Assembly (NCBI GenBank): GCA_018105865.1
Contig: CM030856.1
Coordinates: forward strand, 4,920,220 to 4,984,219
Direction: 5' to 3'
Length of the DNA: 64,000 nucleotides
Source: Metaphire vulgaris
Taxonomy: Eukaryota > Annelida > Clitellata > Crassiclitellata > Megascolecidae
In this document: positions 1 to 10,559 of the stretch, piece after piece
How positions within the stretch are numbered: the first letter of the stretch is position 1
How the letters are laid out: every line of letters starts with the position of its first letter
Position numbers and translations under genes: made by a program
Notes under the pieces: generated by a model
Told to the model about the DNA's origin: nothing
What the model saw: only the letters and a program-made list of their open reading frames with translations
Database searches by the model: none

Positions 1-889
1 ATATGCACCAGAGCTCACCGTCTATTTCTAATATTACTCACAATTTCTGCCACTGGAGCTCTGCCCCAGACCCCCCCCACTACAAAAATTAATGACATTG
101 AAAACATTTTCAGGCGGGAGTTGCCAATATCCTGTCATTAAGTCTAATATTTATTTTTAACATTTATTTTTGCATTTGAATATTTTGTCATTTTTATCTC
201 TTGCCTCGGTGCACTTATATAACAGTCTATTAAAATTAAAAGCCCGTAGGCTATTTACAAGTAGGCTATTTGATTACTGTTCCATAGTAGGCATAGGAAT
301 AATAGTACTTCCTTGAAACTAACTAATGGACCCTCACGAACGATGGAAGACGGAATGTGGACCGGCTTCAAAAAAAGTTCGAGTACCTCTGATTTATCGG
401 TATTGGTGCACAGGGTGATCGGCGCCTACAGCTTTGATTTAGTAGTGGGGTTCTACTACATGTTCCCATTCCGTCCAAGATTAGGGCCTACAGGAATGCC
501 AGCCTCCGTGGGTGGAAATAGCGGTGTTACTATCGTTTGAAACATCTGTTGCGGAAACCGTGGGAAGAAAGAGCGGCGTAATTATCGTTTGAAACATCAT
601 CCTTCAGTAGGCGATGTCAATTTTTGAAATTGGCGTTATCGAGTTGAAGGAGGGTTGGTCAGTTCAATTTTCGTTTTCCATCCTCGCTTGTGTGGACGGA
701 TGGTAACCGCGCCAGATGACGGCTGATTTCTGTGAAAATTTCGTCGACATGTTGATTGGTTAATGCGCTGAACGCACACGATACTTTTCAACTAATGCAA
801 CGCCGCTTTATGATTTAAACACCCTATAAAGCAAATTTTCACACTATGATCATCAAAACCACCCGGTTGTTAGGCCCTACCATTGAATG
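1..889. other. No gene seen; scattered repeat pieces
   Basis: No supported coding region. Two short motifs recur elsewhere: a piece around 517-600 reading 'gcggtgttactatc' then 'tttgaaacatc' returns near 13660-13685, and 'cgccagatgacggc' near 710 returns near 16062 and 16640. These look like old interspersed repeat fragments. Confidence 0.5.
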
Positions 890-1925
890 AAATTTTTATT
901 CTTATAAACGACGATTTATTTAGCGCTATATGAGTGGCAATGGCCATAGTCCAGAGGGCTTTACAATAGTCTCCAGTAGGAAATGCTGAAAAGGTGCGTC
1001 TTAAGTTTCGCTACGAATCGGCCAGGGGTGGTCTCCCTCGTTATTTCCTCCGGGAGGGAGTTCCAGAGTATTGGGTCCCCCTCGAGACGGACCGGTCCCC
1101 AAATTTAGCCGATTTAGACGGGTGGGGAACAACAAGCTGAACATTCGACGACTAGGTCGAAGCCGCGAGCGTCTGTCAGTTAGTGAGGATCGGTGTACCA
1201 GTCTCGATAGATACTTCGGGAAGCGCTGACTTGCAGAGCCCTGAACGTTAAGCCAACATTGTTTGAAAGTTATCCGTTCAGGGATCCGAAGCCAGTGAAG
1301 GTGATCTCGCAGTAATGGTGTAACATGTTCGATCCACCCGACTCCAAATATAAGCGGCGCAGAAACGTTAAGTACTGACTGGAGACGGTTCAGCAGACTG
1401 TCCGGGAATCCGAGTACAGTAGTAAACTATTACAATAATCCACACGTGACACGTGTGATCAGGACAAATAAGAGCACGAACTAACCTGATCACGTCCGGT
1501 AGCGGGAGGTAACGACGGATCGCTTTATTCCTGCGCAGGTGGTAATAGCAGGTACGGGTCACACTGTTTAAGTGCCCAGCGAGTGAGAGCGTCTCGTCCA
1601 GGAGAACCCCGAGGAGACGTAACTCTGTTATTGGCGCGATGTCGATCCCGTCGATCGTGAACGGGTTGTGGTTAATCAGATGACTCCGCCTCGGTGTGGC
1701 GACCCAGAGGAGCTTGGTCTTTCTCTGGTTACGGGATAGTCGATTCGCGTCTGTCCATTGTTGGATTGCGTGGATGCAGTCTGTTATTCTGGATCGAAGT
1801 CGGTCAGCCTCGGATAGGTGGCATTTTCGCCGATGTCTCCTACGTACAGGACAAATAGTAGCGGGCCCAGAACGGACCCTTGAGGGACTCTGCTGAGGAC
1901 TCGGTGCTGCGCAGACACAAGGCCA
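890..1925 (-). mobile_element. L2/CR1-like LINE fragment, C-terminal reverse transcriptase
   Basis: Read on the minus strand, 1925 to about 1820 encodes the RT motif VPQGSVLGPLLFVLYV. It is followed by scattered C-terminal RT and post-RT pieces: a YYHLRRNKAIRRYLPLPDVIRLVRAL-type block (1368-1562), and 'GPVRLEGDPILWNSLPEE'-type and 'LKTHLFS'-type endings near 970-1090. No continuous frame survives. The family is inferred from motif order; the 3' end lies on the left. Confidence 0.7.
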
Positions 1926-2720
1926 TTCCAGCTAATCGACAGAACTCTTCCGGCTAAAGTCTCCGAGCCAGGCTAGGACGATGCCTTTTAATCCATAGGA
2001 GTATTCCAGGCGGTGGACAAGAATGTCATGGTCGACTGAATCGAACGCCGCCGAGCGTCGACGATGTCGCTGAAGATATGTAAGACAGCCGTCTCCGTGG
2101 AATGGCAAGGTCCATTCCAGCTAATCGACAGAACTCTTCCGGCTAAAGTTTTTATCGACGCAGCCAACATAATCCTACAGAAGCTAGGACGATGCCATAG
2201 ACGGACTCCAATCCAGCGTTTCTCGAGCTGGCAATGTATTCCAGGCGGTGGACAAGACATGTCATGGTCAACATAGTTTGGCGCCTTGTAGTTGCTCAGA
2301 AAGAGGCAACATGATCGGCACCCTGAGAAGGCCCTCAAAGTGACTGTCCTTGAGCATCTCTCGAATCTGGTGGGCCAACAAAAACGCCTTCTTTTTAACA
2401 TCACTGGTGCGAACAAAGTGACCGCCGACTGTCTCGAATCTGTGGGCCAACAAAACGCCTTCTTTTATTTTAGCATCACTGGTGCGTGGCCCACTGTCGT
2501 AAGTTGAAGGCGCCCCATGTTTGATGTGCAAAGGTGGGAGATAAATGTTCTTCGGATCAACGAGATGATCATGTTTAACGTTCTTGTCCTGGAACATCTT
2601 GCCATTAAAGAAAGCAGCAGTACTCGCGACGATGTCGCTGATCTCCAGATATTTAAGACAGCCGTCTCCGTGTCCAATGGGTACTGACCTTCCGGTACCT
2701 GGCCGACCGGTCTTTGCTGC
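1926..2720. repeat. Patchwork of short duplicated blocks
   Basis: Several 25-70 bp blocks occur twice in different order. 'ccattccagctaatcgacag' is near 1923 and 2113. 'ttccaggcggtggacaag' is near 2007 and 2249. 'cgatgtcgctgaagat' near 2060 returns with one change near 2628. A 'tctcgaatctg..tgggccaacaaaa..cgccttctt' block is near 2357 and 2429. The overlapping short ORFs here are by-products. Confidence 0.6.
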
Positions 2721-2959
2721 AAACTCTGGGTCTTCCGTAGCTGCCGTTCGACGTTAGATAAAACCTCGGGAGGGTTGGAACAGGAAGACTCGACCAGCTG
2801 GATTAGTTCAATAGACTTCCTATTCTTTGAAGAAAATCCTGTAACACTCCGTTACATGATTATTCTGCTCCTCCATATCATTGGTATGGCGAATAGCATG
2901 GATGGAAAGGTTACCTGCAAGCCAAGCTCGGTAGACTGGTAGCCTGAACAACATATATG

Positions 2960-3060
2960 ATCTCCAAAGCCAGCGGTTCCCAAACTGTGGTCCGCGGACT
3001 GAAGGGGGTCCGTGGAGGATAAAGACAGGTTTGGGCGCGTCTGGACATGCCTAATTATAC
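2960..3060. mobile_element. hAT-like mini-element end (fragment)
   Basis: Reads 'cagcggttcccaaactgtggtccgcgg', which matches the terminal type CAGTGGTTCC...GGTCCGCG seen at both ends of the element at 48682-49019. No matching right end was found, so it is probably truncated. Confidence 0.35.
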
Positions 3061-3595
3061 TCATTTTCAAAATCCATGGTTAAGTGAGCCAGCAGTGCAT
3101 ATTACATCTGTTATGGCGGTCACATAAGATTCTTGCCTAACCTCCCATAACTCAGAACTCTCGCCACGATTTTAAAATTCTGATAATTTTAAAATTTAAA
3201 ATCAGCTTTTTCTCAAAAACTTACGTGATTTCAAAATTATTCAATCAGTAAAAATCACTTTGTTGACCAGTGTATTCAGTAACACTTCGTTTTAGCATTT
3301 ACAGTCTGTGTACTCAGATTAATGTGTGGCGGTCAAGCCACCAATAACAATAATTAATTAAAGTCATAAGATAAATATACTAGAGCTACATAATAATATC
3401 CAGATATATAGGCCCACTAACACCGTCAGCCGGAGAAGGCTATTCCATGTGACAGAATACTAAAATTTAATGTGTATTTAAACTTTGAGAAGAAATATTA
3501 GCAGGCTCCTATTTCTGACAGAATATATAATGATGACTTTGCTTCATTCATGATTGATCAGATTTGGCTGGGAAAACTTGCCTAGTAGCCTAGCT

Positions 3596-3596
<1 letters not shown>

Positions 3597-3661
<65 letters not shown>
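3597..3661. repeat. (TA)n microsatellite
   Basis: About 32 uninterrupted TA units. It directly abuts the 5' border of an RTE-like LINE fragment. Confidence 0.95.
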
Positions 3662-3665
<4 letters not shown>

Positions 3666-4156
3666 CTAAACCTAAAAAACTAAAAAAAGAGATTGGTAAA
3701 AACATTGATTTGGAGTGTTTCTATAGCGCCTTGGAAAGCGTTGGGGGTGTGGATCAGTGGACAATGAGAAAGGAAGATATAAAAACGATTAGAGGCTTTT
3801 GAAATGTGGATTTGGAGGAAAATGCTAAAAGTAAAATACACAGAGCATAAGACAAACGAGGAAGTCATGAAGGAGATAGAGGAAGAAAGAAGCCTGATAG
3901 ATACAATCCGTAAAAGGCAGAGAAATTGGATAGGACATGTCCTCCGGCATGACTCTCTACTAAGAACAATAATCTAAGGAAAAATGGAGCCTCATGGAGG
4001 GAAAGAGAGTGAGAGGTAGACCGAGAAAGATGATGTTGGAGTGGATGATGAATAAAGGATATCAGGAACTCAAAGAAGAAGCAAGCAATCGATCGGAGTG
4101 GGAAAACTGGATACCTGGACCTGTCGAAAGACAGACTCACTGATGATGATGATGAT
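3662..4156 (+). mobile_element. RTE-like LINE 3' end with (GAT)n tail
   Basis: Decayed C-terminal RT extension. On + the frames include TMRKEDIKTIRGFEMWIWRK and RQRNWIGHVLRHDSL, then a 'G-RPRKMMLEWM' stretch and 'PVERQTH' before a (GAT)n tail near 4141-4156. This block order is shared with the fragments at 10560-11210 and 37349-37926, so all three belong to related elements. Internal stops make it non-functional. Confidence 0.75.
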
Positions 4157-4239
4157 ATTCAATCTACTTAATGAAATGAACTTGTCACTGCAGGGAAGAG
4201 ATTCAAACGTCTTGAGAAGTCACGACAAGATAGCATCAA

Positions 4240-5360
4240 AAGGAGCTTCATTTATGGAAATCTAGAATAAACAGCAGAGTTTTAGGCATGCTTGCAACCA
4301 TCAGTAACAATTCGTTAAACAATGTTGGTGTTATAGGCCTAATATGCAACGTCAGACACATTTTGAATCGTTGGCTGAACATTTTGATGAAAACTTCTTG
4401 AATGATAGGCCTATAATCGAGAATTTTTATTGGATCCGCAGTCCGTTTGAAGTTGAAATGACTGACCTTGCTGGACAAGAGCAGGAGAAATTAGCTGATC
4501 TTTCATGTGATCCTAGTAATAAAAATCGGTTAAAACAAAAATCACTTTCACCAGTTTCAGTGTTTGTTCTAAGTACATTTAACAATGAATCAGCAAATCT
4601 AGTTGAATGATAATGTTTCGGATGGTTTAACATAGATTTTAAATATTGAGGTTGGCCAGACTGCAGCATTTTAAAAACAAGGACACCAGTCTTCAATACA
4701 ATTCTCTGTTCTACCGGCAGCCAGTGTAACTTTTGAAGAAAAGGTCTAATGTGATCATGTTTACGAGATTTTGTAATGGCCCAGGCCACAGAATTCTGAA
4801 TCCTTTGAGGTTTTTGTATATTAGATTCGGCCACACCATTGTAAAGAGAATTGCAATAATCAAGTCTACTGCTGACAAGGGCATTGGCAAGAGGAATCAG
4901 AGCAGGTTTCGGCACAAGATCACGAATTCGTCGAATATCTCTGATTTGAAAATGAGCAGCTCTGCTAACCTTATTTATGTGATCATTAAAAGACAGGTTT
5001 TTTATCAAATATTACACCTAGGTTGCGGACAGACTGACTTTGATTAACTGAAATGTTGTCAAATTTAAAGGAATGCATGTCCTCAAATTTACTTAAATTA
5101 AAAGACGTACCAAGAAGCAAAACTCAGGTTTTGAAGGGTTTAATGCAAGTTTATTACTAAACATCCAAGACTGAACATTTTCCAGACAAACGGATAATTT
5201 TTCTAGTGACCCAGAAGAGGTTTTATCATCAAAGGCAATGAATAACTGCGTATCGTCAGCGTAGAAATGATAGTCAGCAGAGAATTGTGAAAGAAGTGAT
5301 CCAAGGGGCATTGTATATAAGGTGAAAAGGAGAGGGTCTAAAACAGATCCCTGGGAAGCG
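4240..5360 (-). mobile_element. L2/CR1-like LINE fragment
   Basis: Minus-strand RT remains. 5311-5093 has [14 protein letters not shown] (the YADD catalytic box) and 'LNPSKPEF'. 5008-4427 carries the post-RT stretch SSRLDYCNSLYNGVAES, 'LQKLHWLPVEQRIVLK' and onward. Frames break between them. The piece near 11755-11860 matches its 4690-4780 part. No target duplication was identified. Confidence 0.8.
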
Positions 5361-5465
5361 AATCACAAAAACAAAATTGGCTACATCAGCATGAAAGTCA
5401 TGATTCGTGAATAATGATTATAAATTATTAGGCAAGTACTAAACATAGCTAGCGAGAACGATCAC

Positions 5466-5590
5466 ATGATGACGACTAAGTTATTGAACGTGGAGAGTTA
5501 CTACATTCGTTTTCACATAGATTTACTTAGCATACCAAACCACTTTAAATCACATAATTATTATAATTATAACACCCTAATTACTATCCA
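5466..5590 (+). mobile_element. CR1-type LINE 3' tail
   Basis: The block 'gactaagttattgaacg' ... 'accactttaaatcacat' followed by an AT-rich tail matches 63240-63345 closely. There it is preceded by coding-like CR1 C-terminus, so this is a solo 3' tail. It lies just upstream of the peptide-gene promoter. Confidence 0.6.
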
Positions 5591-5705
5591 CGACACAAGT
5601 GTTAGCAGTTGTAATCCTACCGCTTGCATTTTATGTGGAGTAATTGAGAAGCAATTTGCAGCAAAAACGTGGGCGCCTATGTATTTCACAACCGTCTTGA
5701 CAATC

Positions 5706-5712
5706 TATAAAA
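5706..5712 (+). promoter_or_regulatory. TATA box of the Cys-rich peptide gene
   Basis: TATAAAA lies 95 bp before the ATG at 5801, which fits a core promoter and a short 5' leader of roughly 60-70 nt. The start context has A at -3 (gatcaacATGA). Confidence 0.6.
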
Positions 5713-5800
5713 GGCGAGGTCCATGATGTATTTTACGGAACGCTCGAAGACGCTCTAGAAGACTTCGTCGTCTCTGCTGCAAAATCAAAAGAAGATCAAC

Positions 5801-5906
5801 ATGAAGGTCGCTCTTGCATCGCTGATGTTGCTGTTGGCTTTCATCGCCACTGACTGCCGTCCGTTTGAGGAGCCTGAAAAAAGAGATGAAACTGAAGAAA
5901 TCGCGG
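5801..5906 (+). other. Exon 1: signal peptide and start of pro-region
   Basis: Encodes 35 codons plus one base. After Met-Lys comes a run rich in Leu, Ala, Met and Ile, then a Cys19-Arg and an acidic stretch with a possible internal Lys-Arg at 27-28. The donor choice GTAGGT at 5907 keeps the frame with exon 2. Without splicing the frame runs into the LINE in intron 1. Confidence 0.72.
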
Positions 5907-8900
5907 GTAGGTTGATATCTACATCGCAAACTATTCGCATTTCGTTGGAACTGTTCGGATGTCGTTGGTGCGAGCACGTAACTCCACTTCTCAGGGATCG
6001 TCTTCATTGGCTTCGAGTCCCTGAGCGGATTGTGTTCAATAGATGCTGGCTGACGTACAGAGTGCTGCATGACCCGCACTGTCCGGAGTATCTCGCCTCT
6101 CTTGTAAAGAGACCGCAGTGCAGTGATAGGAGATTGTCACTCCGGTCGAGTCGTAGGGTCAAACTTCAGGTTCCTCCTCCCTCCAGGGCTGCCAAGTTTG
6201 GAGAGAGATCTTTTACACGCGGCAACCCTATCTTGTGGAACTCTCTTCCTGATGACGTCACCACGGCTAATACTCCTGAGCACTTCATCAAGAGCTTAAA
6301 AACGCATCTGTTTGGGTTGGGGTATAGTTGAGATGTTAAAGCGCTTTTGTTGTGGGCCTCAGCCTTGTTACAGCGCTATAGAAATCGTCCAAGAATGAAT
6401 GAATGAATGAAACTATGAATATATATATATATATATATATACGTACGCTTTCATGGAATAGCCATTTATGTTGGTGAAAATAAATGACCACAGCAAGAAC
6501 GAAAGCCCAGAGATCGTATAGATGAAAAACGTTGCAAGACAAACAAGAACATTGACCAATAACAAACCCCCTATTTATTTTGCCTAAGATTATTATGTAA
6601 ATTTAGACGATTTTGTTTCTCTGCCATTGTTTCTTATTAAGAGACGGCTACGTTGAAACTGTGAAGAATCGACAAATGAATTGCTTATTTATTTCTTAAA
6701 CTGTGCAGAAGACCTTTATAAGAACTACCTCAGCTGGAAAGAGGAACAGCCACAAGGCAGCGACAACACCTTCCAAAAATTTCTTGCGTCGACTACAACC
6801 AAAATAGAAGACAGGAAAGTGAGCGATAGTTGTAAGTAGAGCAACAGGATTTTATTGTGATTTTGACCATATTGATATTATATTTACAGTATCTTTCCTT
6901 CCTTCCTGTTTAGATCTACTGTACATGTATGTGCTCATTGCGTCTAGATGTAATTGCGACTAACACTGTTGACAATTCTCAGAGCAGACGATAATTGAAA
7001 TGGTGAACACCATCACACTCTACCACAAGTCCTAATGACAATTGTGATGCAAAACTGCAATGGTCTGCATATTCAGAAAGAGAGATTATTAGCTAGGTCT
7101 TAACTGTTTTTTGTCCATGAAAATTAAAGTATCTGTCTAATCGTGAATAGCAATGCAGAAAATACAATTGTTTGCTTTTGCCAAAAGATTAGCGGTTCAT
7201 GAATTATTTTATTTTGACTACACATTAATCAATAGAGTTTAACGCAACTTTCAGTTCCTTTACGAATTTTGATGAGACTAAAATATTTTGGCACATTGGA
7301 CATCAACGCAGTATTTTAAATTCTGTCTCACGTAAAGAAAACTGCAATTACTCATCTGCTGTACATTTTACCGTCTAAGTGGTATCGATATACACTATGG
7401 CAATGCAAAATATGCAAATCAACGGAAGCCTATAAACGTTTTCCAGCAGATTTTTGTTTATAGTTAAATAGGACCTAAGATGCTTCGCCCGGACATAAAC
7501 CATACTCTAGATCATGCGCCTGAACATCTCTGAGCGACACTCAGCACACATAAGACTGGTCTTATTTTCTTGCAGTGCGTTAGTTTATCTACTATGTAGT
7601 AGTAAAACTAGAATGAAACTTTTCTTTTCAAAAAATCTTATGCAGAAATCTTTACTACATGCCTGCATTCAACCCGCCGCAAATCTAGTTATCATCCTCC
7701 CTCATAAAATACTTTGCTGCGATTGCCTACCTGGGTCTACAACCTTGACCACCACGGACTACGGATTACGGCCTATGGATTTCAGCCAGATTGAGCGCTC
7801 GTGAATAAGATGGTGCACTGCGCCGAGCTTTCGAGCAGCGCTATAGAAATGTCGTCTTACTTACTTACTTAGCCTACAAACTGCACAGGTCTATACACTG
7901 CTGACATCTATGGAACATAAACGTCCTAAGAAAGAAGCGAACTACTACGGTGGAGATCAATTAACAAACTTATTTCGCCACCTATAATATAAACCTAACC
8001 CCTTTCATAAATTTCTTATAATAGGAAAAATTTTAAGTCACATCACTGCCATCAGTGATCGGCATTATAAAATCTACCGGACACAAAGAAATTTATAAGC
8101 AATCAAAAATTTTGTCTACCAGTGTTATGAAATGCAGCGAAACGTTCAAGTTTGTTTCTCTGCTCTGCTTGCATTAATTACGGAAAGTATAGCTAACAGA
8201 GGCCAAAGTCAAAAGCGCTTTACAAGAATGAGGCATTAAACAAGTACGTTTTCAGCTGTTTCCGGAACCGATCCGGCAATGTCTCAACCGTCAGCGACTT
8301 CGGGAGCGAGTTCCACGAGGTGGGTCCCCACGTCGGAAGGACCTGTCCCAAACCCCGCTGTCTTGAGCGGCGGATGGACGATCAGATGGTTGCTAAGCCC
8401 TGAACGTAGTTGAGAGCGGGCGTTCGACCGTCGAGGATCTTACGAACAGTTCGGACAGGCAGGTCGGACAGAATGGGTCGTTAAGCGCCCGGTGCATAAG
8501 CCAAAGACGCTTGTATAACAAGCGCTCGGAGATCCGCAACCAGTGTAGACGATCCTTCAGGAGGGGCGTGACGTGGACACTCCATCTGGTTCCGTAGATG
8601 AAGACGAGCCGAAACAGTCAGAACCATCTGAAGTGGATTTAGCTGCCTAACCGGTAGTCTGTATGGCAGACTATTATTGCAATAGTCGATGCGGGCAACT
8701 ACCAGTGTCCGAACCAAGTCGACAACTGCCGAGGTTGGTAGATAGCGTCGCACTTCTCAAATCCGTCGCAAGTGAAAGTATTCCGACCGGATAGTATTGT
8801 TCATTGTTCAATTGTGCGTCGAACGAATGCGAATCATCGAGGATAACACCGAGTAGACGGAGTTGGCTAGAGGGTGCCATAGCTACACCCTCATCATTGA

Positions 8901-10022
8901 AGGCGGTGCGGTCAATTAGGTGTCCTCTATACGAGGGGTAGAGAGCCAAAAAAACTCCTTCGCCGGGTTCAACGAGAGTCGATTCTGATCTAGTTTTCCA
9001 TGTTTTCCACCTAGTCTTCCATGAAAGCTTTTGAATCCGTTTACTGTTTCAACTGTCACACTCCTACCTCATCCAAACTGTTCCATTTGTCCACAACCCC
9101 TGCACTAAAAAATATCTTTATTGGACCCACCATCTGCTTAAACAATTTGCATTTGTAGCCTCTTGTGCTGCCATAGTGTGCCAATATAAAGAATCGATCG
9201 TATGGCACATCTACTTTCCCAGTCATTATTTTGTATGTTTCTATCAATCCCCTCTCTCTCTCTCTCCTTTCTAATGTTGTCAGTCCACAATATTGAAGTC
9301 TTTTTGTAGCTTAAATTATGGCATCAATTGACCATTTTCGTTGCTCGTCTTTGCGCTTCTTCTAAAAGATCTATATCCTTTTTCAAAAATGGATTTCATG
9401 CCTGAACACAAGTATTCTAGATGAAGCCTTACTAATGACTTATATAGTGATACGATTATCTCTTTGTCTCGACAAACCATTGTCCTTTCCATCATTCCCA
9501 ACATTTGGTTTCCATTTTTTGCTGCCTCCATACATTGTTGAGATGGATTCATACTTCTAGGGATGATTACCCAAGTCACTTACTTTTTCTGTTGTGGTTA
9601 AAACATTCCCCCAAAGTATATTCAACGCCAATATTAGATTTTCCAACATGCATTACAGAACATTTATCGATATTGAAAAGCATCTGCCATTCTGCCAGTC
9701 CACAGACCACTGAAACAATTTCCTTAGATCTTCCTGTACAATTTTAGCATAATCCTCCGAGTCGATATTTCTGCACATCTTTGTATCATCTGCAGATGAT
9801 AATCATAGACGAAGTTGACGTAAAGTAAAAAGGCCATCAAATAGAAAACTAAAGAGCATAGAATTGAGTCAAACTGGCTGACAATTTACGAATTATCATG
9901 CAATGCAGACACAAATTTATGTTCAAATTGCTTTTTTGTTTCTAGATCTAGAACAGGAAGAAAGAGGTAAACGCGGATGCTGGAAAGTATGCCACGGTAA
10001 ATGCTGTTCCTGGTGGTGCTAA
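5801..10022 (+). CDS. Secreted Cys/Trp-rich peptide precursor, three exons
   Basis: I infer exons 5801-5906, 6709-6831 and 9946-10022 (stop TAA 10020-10022), giving a 101-residue prepropeptide. Donors are GTAGGT at 5907 and GTAAGT at 6832. Acceptors are TGTGCAG before 6709 and a pyrimidine-rich TTTCTAG before 9946. Both introns are phase 1 and keep one open frame. Residues 1 to about 18 are a hydrophobic signal peptide, and about 20-82 an acidic, hydrophilic pro-region. A Gly-Lys-Arg site at 84-86 precedes a 15-residue core with cysteine pattern C-x3-C-x3-CC-x3-C (residues 88, 92, 96, 97, 101), three Trp and three Lys/His. The layout (secretory leader, acidic pro-piece, dibasic cut, short cationic core) is typical of antimicrobial, venom or hormone precursors. 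I do not recognise the family. Intron 1 holds an L2-like insertion, and intron 2 (3.1 kb) holds three LINE remnants. An AATAAA follows at 10242. A transcript is needed to confirm the splicing. Confidence 0.72.
5915..6417 (+). mobile_element. L2-like LINE 3' end inside intron 1
   Basis: Plus-strand RT tail, in frames continuous with exon 1 only by chance. It has HVTPLLRDRLHWLRVPERI, 'FGERSFTRGNPILWNSLPDD' and 'KTHLFGLGYS' ending at 6331. Then come 'cagcgctatagaaat' and a (GAAT)n tail near 6393-6410. It is the same family as the minus-strand copies at 33930-34480 and 25655-26163. Confidence 0.85.
6418..6441. repeat. (TA)n microsatellite
   Basis: Eleven TA units following the LINE tail in intron 1. 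Confidence 0.85.
6709..6831 (+). other. Exon 2: acidic pro-region of peptide precursor
   Basis: Preceded by TTATTTATTTCTTAAACTGTGCAG and followed by a consensus GTAAGT donor. The 41 codons encode a hydrophilic piece (residues 36-76) rich in Glu, Asp, Lys, Thr and Ser with no Cys. Without splicing the frame stops two codons past the donor (TAG at 6837), so splicing is needed to reach the Cys-rich exon. Confidence 0.65.
7720..7872 (+). mobile_element. L2-like LINE 3' tail with (ACTT)n
   Basis: Ends 'cagcgctatagaaatgtcg' followed by (TTAC)n near 7857-7872. This is the same 'GCGCTATAGAA' end motif as at 6375, 25665, 47833, 59835 and 62722. The ORF overlapping it from 7514 has no recognisable content. 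Confidence 0.65.
8216..8960 (-). mobile_element. L2/CR1-like LINE fragment
   Basis: Minus-strand RT C-terminal pieces: 'TAFNDEGVAMAPSSQLRLLGVILDDSHSFDAQ' (8674-8949 region) and then 'YLPTSAVVDLVRTLVVARIDYCN' (8481-8753), in shifted frames. 'aaaagcgctttacaagaatg' near 8211 marks its 3' end. It lies antisense within intron 2. Confidence 0.75.
9040..9860 (-). mobile_element. CR1 LINE C-terminal fragment
   Basis: Minus strand. 9579-9316 reads 'ANRMLGM'-like and EIIVSLYKSLVRLHLEYL. 9247-9056 reads MIETYKIMTGKVDVPYDRFF and 'FFSAGVVDKWNSLDEV'. These blocks are characteristic of the CR1 RT C-terminus. 9600-9860 continues as RT upstream ('..STKMCRNID..') in broken frames. It is nested antisense in intron 2, with its 3' end matching 63140-63240. 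Confidence 0.8.
9946..10022 (+). other. Exon 3: dibasic site and Cys-rich mature peptide
   Basis: Preceded by a strong pyrimidine tract. After a short Glu-rich stretch comes Arg-Gly-Lys-Arg and then the 15-residue core with five cysteines, ending in Trp-Trp-Cys-stop. A five-cysteine count is odd: it would leave one free thiol or favour a dimer. The region is too short to be listed as an ORF without splicing. Confidence 0.68.
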
Positions 10023-10241
10023 TGATTTGCGGCACGATTTGCAGCAAAAAGCTACGGCTAACATTTATTCAGTTCTTTATCTACCAATATGAAGGCAAAT
10101 CAAGAAAGACTATTTGCTTACTTAAGAACAATGATCAGGGCATTTGTATGCCTAAGTGAACAATCTAGAGAATTAATGGAATCTGATTACTTAGTAACTA
10201 GTCCTATAATAGACCTATCTAGCATGACGTTGTTAAGTTAA

Positions 10242-10247
10242 AATAAA
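10242..10247 (+). terminator. Poly(A) signal of peptide gene
   Basis: AATAAA 220 bp past the TAA stop, followed within about 30 nt by T/GT-rich sequence (cttgtgtttgttttc). A plausible 3' end of the transcript. Confidence 0.6.
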
Positions 10248-10316
10248 GAACACGTTGAGCATCTGAATTCTTGTGTTTGTTTTCAATTTTAATTCGGCCT
10301 GTTTTTTAAATAATAA

Positions 10317-10402
10317 TTATGCACTTCTATAGCACCATTTCTAATAGTCTAGACTGTCTCGAGTATCAACCGATTGATTTCCAAGAACCATCTATCAAAA
10401 TT
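10317..10402 (-). mobile_element. L2-like LINE 3' tail
   Basis: 'tatgcacttctatagcaccatttctaatagtc' on + is the reverse complement of the tail at 47815-47850 (…tagaaatggtgctatagaagtgcata). A solo 3' end. Confidence 0.6.
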
Positions 10403-10410
10403 CTCGTTCA

Positions 10411-10525
10411 GTGGCGAACCAGGGGGCCATGTTATCCCCCAGATATCTTTTTATTAAACAACAAATGGTTGGCCCCCATGATTAGAAGTTGCCCCCAACG
10501 GCCCCCAACGCTAAAAGTCCCACAA
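10411..10525. mobile_element. hAT-like mini-element, truncated
   Basis: Starts CAGTGGCGAACCAGG and contains 'ggttggcccccatgattagaagttgcc', the internal sequence of the elements at 13737, 24653 and 51002. The right terminus is missing. Confidence 0.55.
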
Positions 10526-10559
10526 AAAAACAAAACTCATGGTAATAACAAAGAGAAAA

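Larger units (their letters stand above)
6832..9945 (+). other. Intron 2 of the peptide gene (3.1 kb)
   Basis: GTAAGT to TTTCTAG. Stretches at 6840-7700 and 7873-8210 hold nothing I can identify. The rest is LINE debris listed separately (7720-7872, 8216-8960, 9040-9600). Confidence 0.55.

Noticed and set aside
5801..6331. Single 176-residue protein with signal peptide and LINE-like C-terminus
   Set aside because: The signal peptide belongs to exon 1, and the rest is a LINE tail in the intron that happens to be in frame; the GTAGGT donor and exons 2-3 explain the start better.
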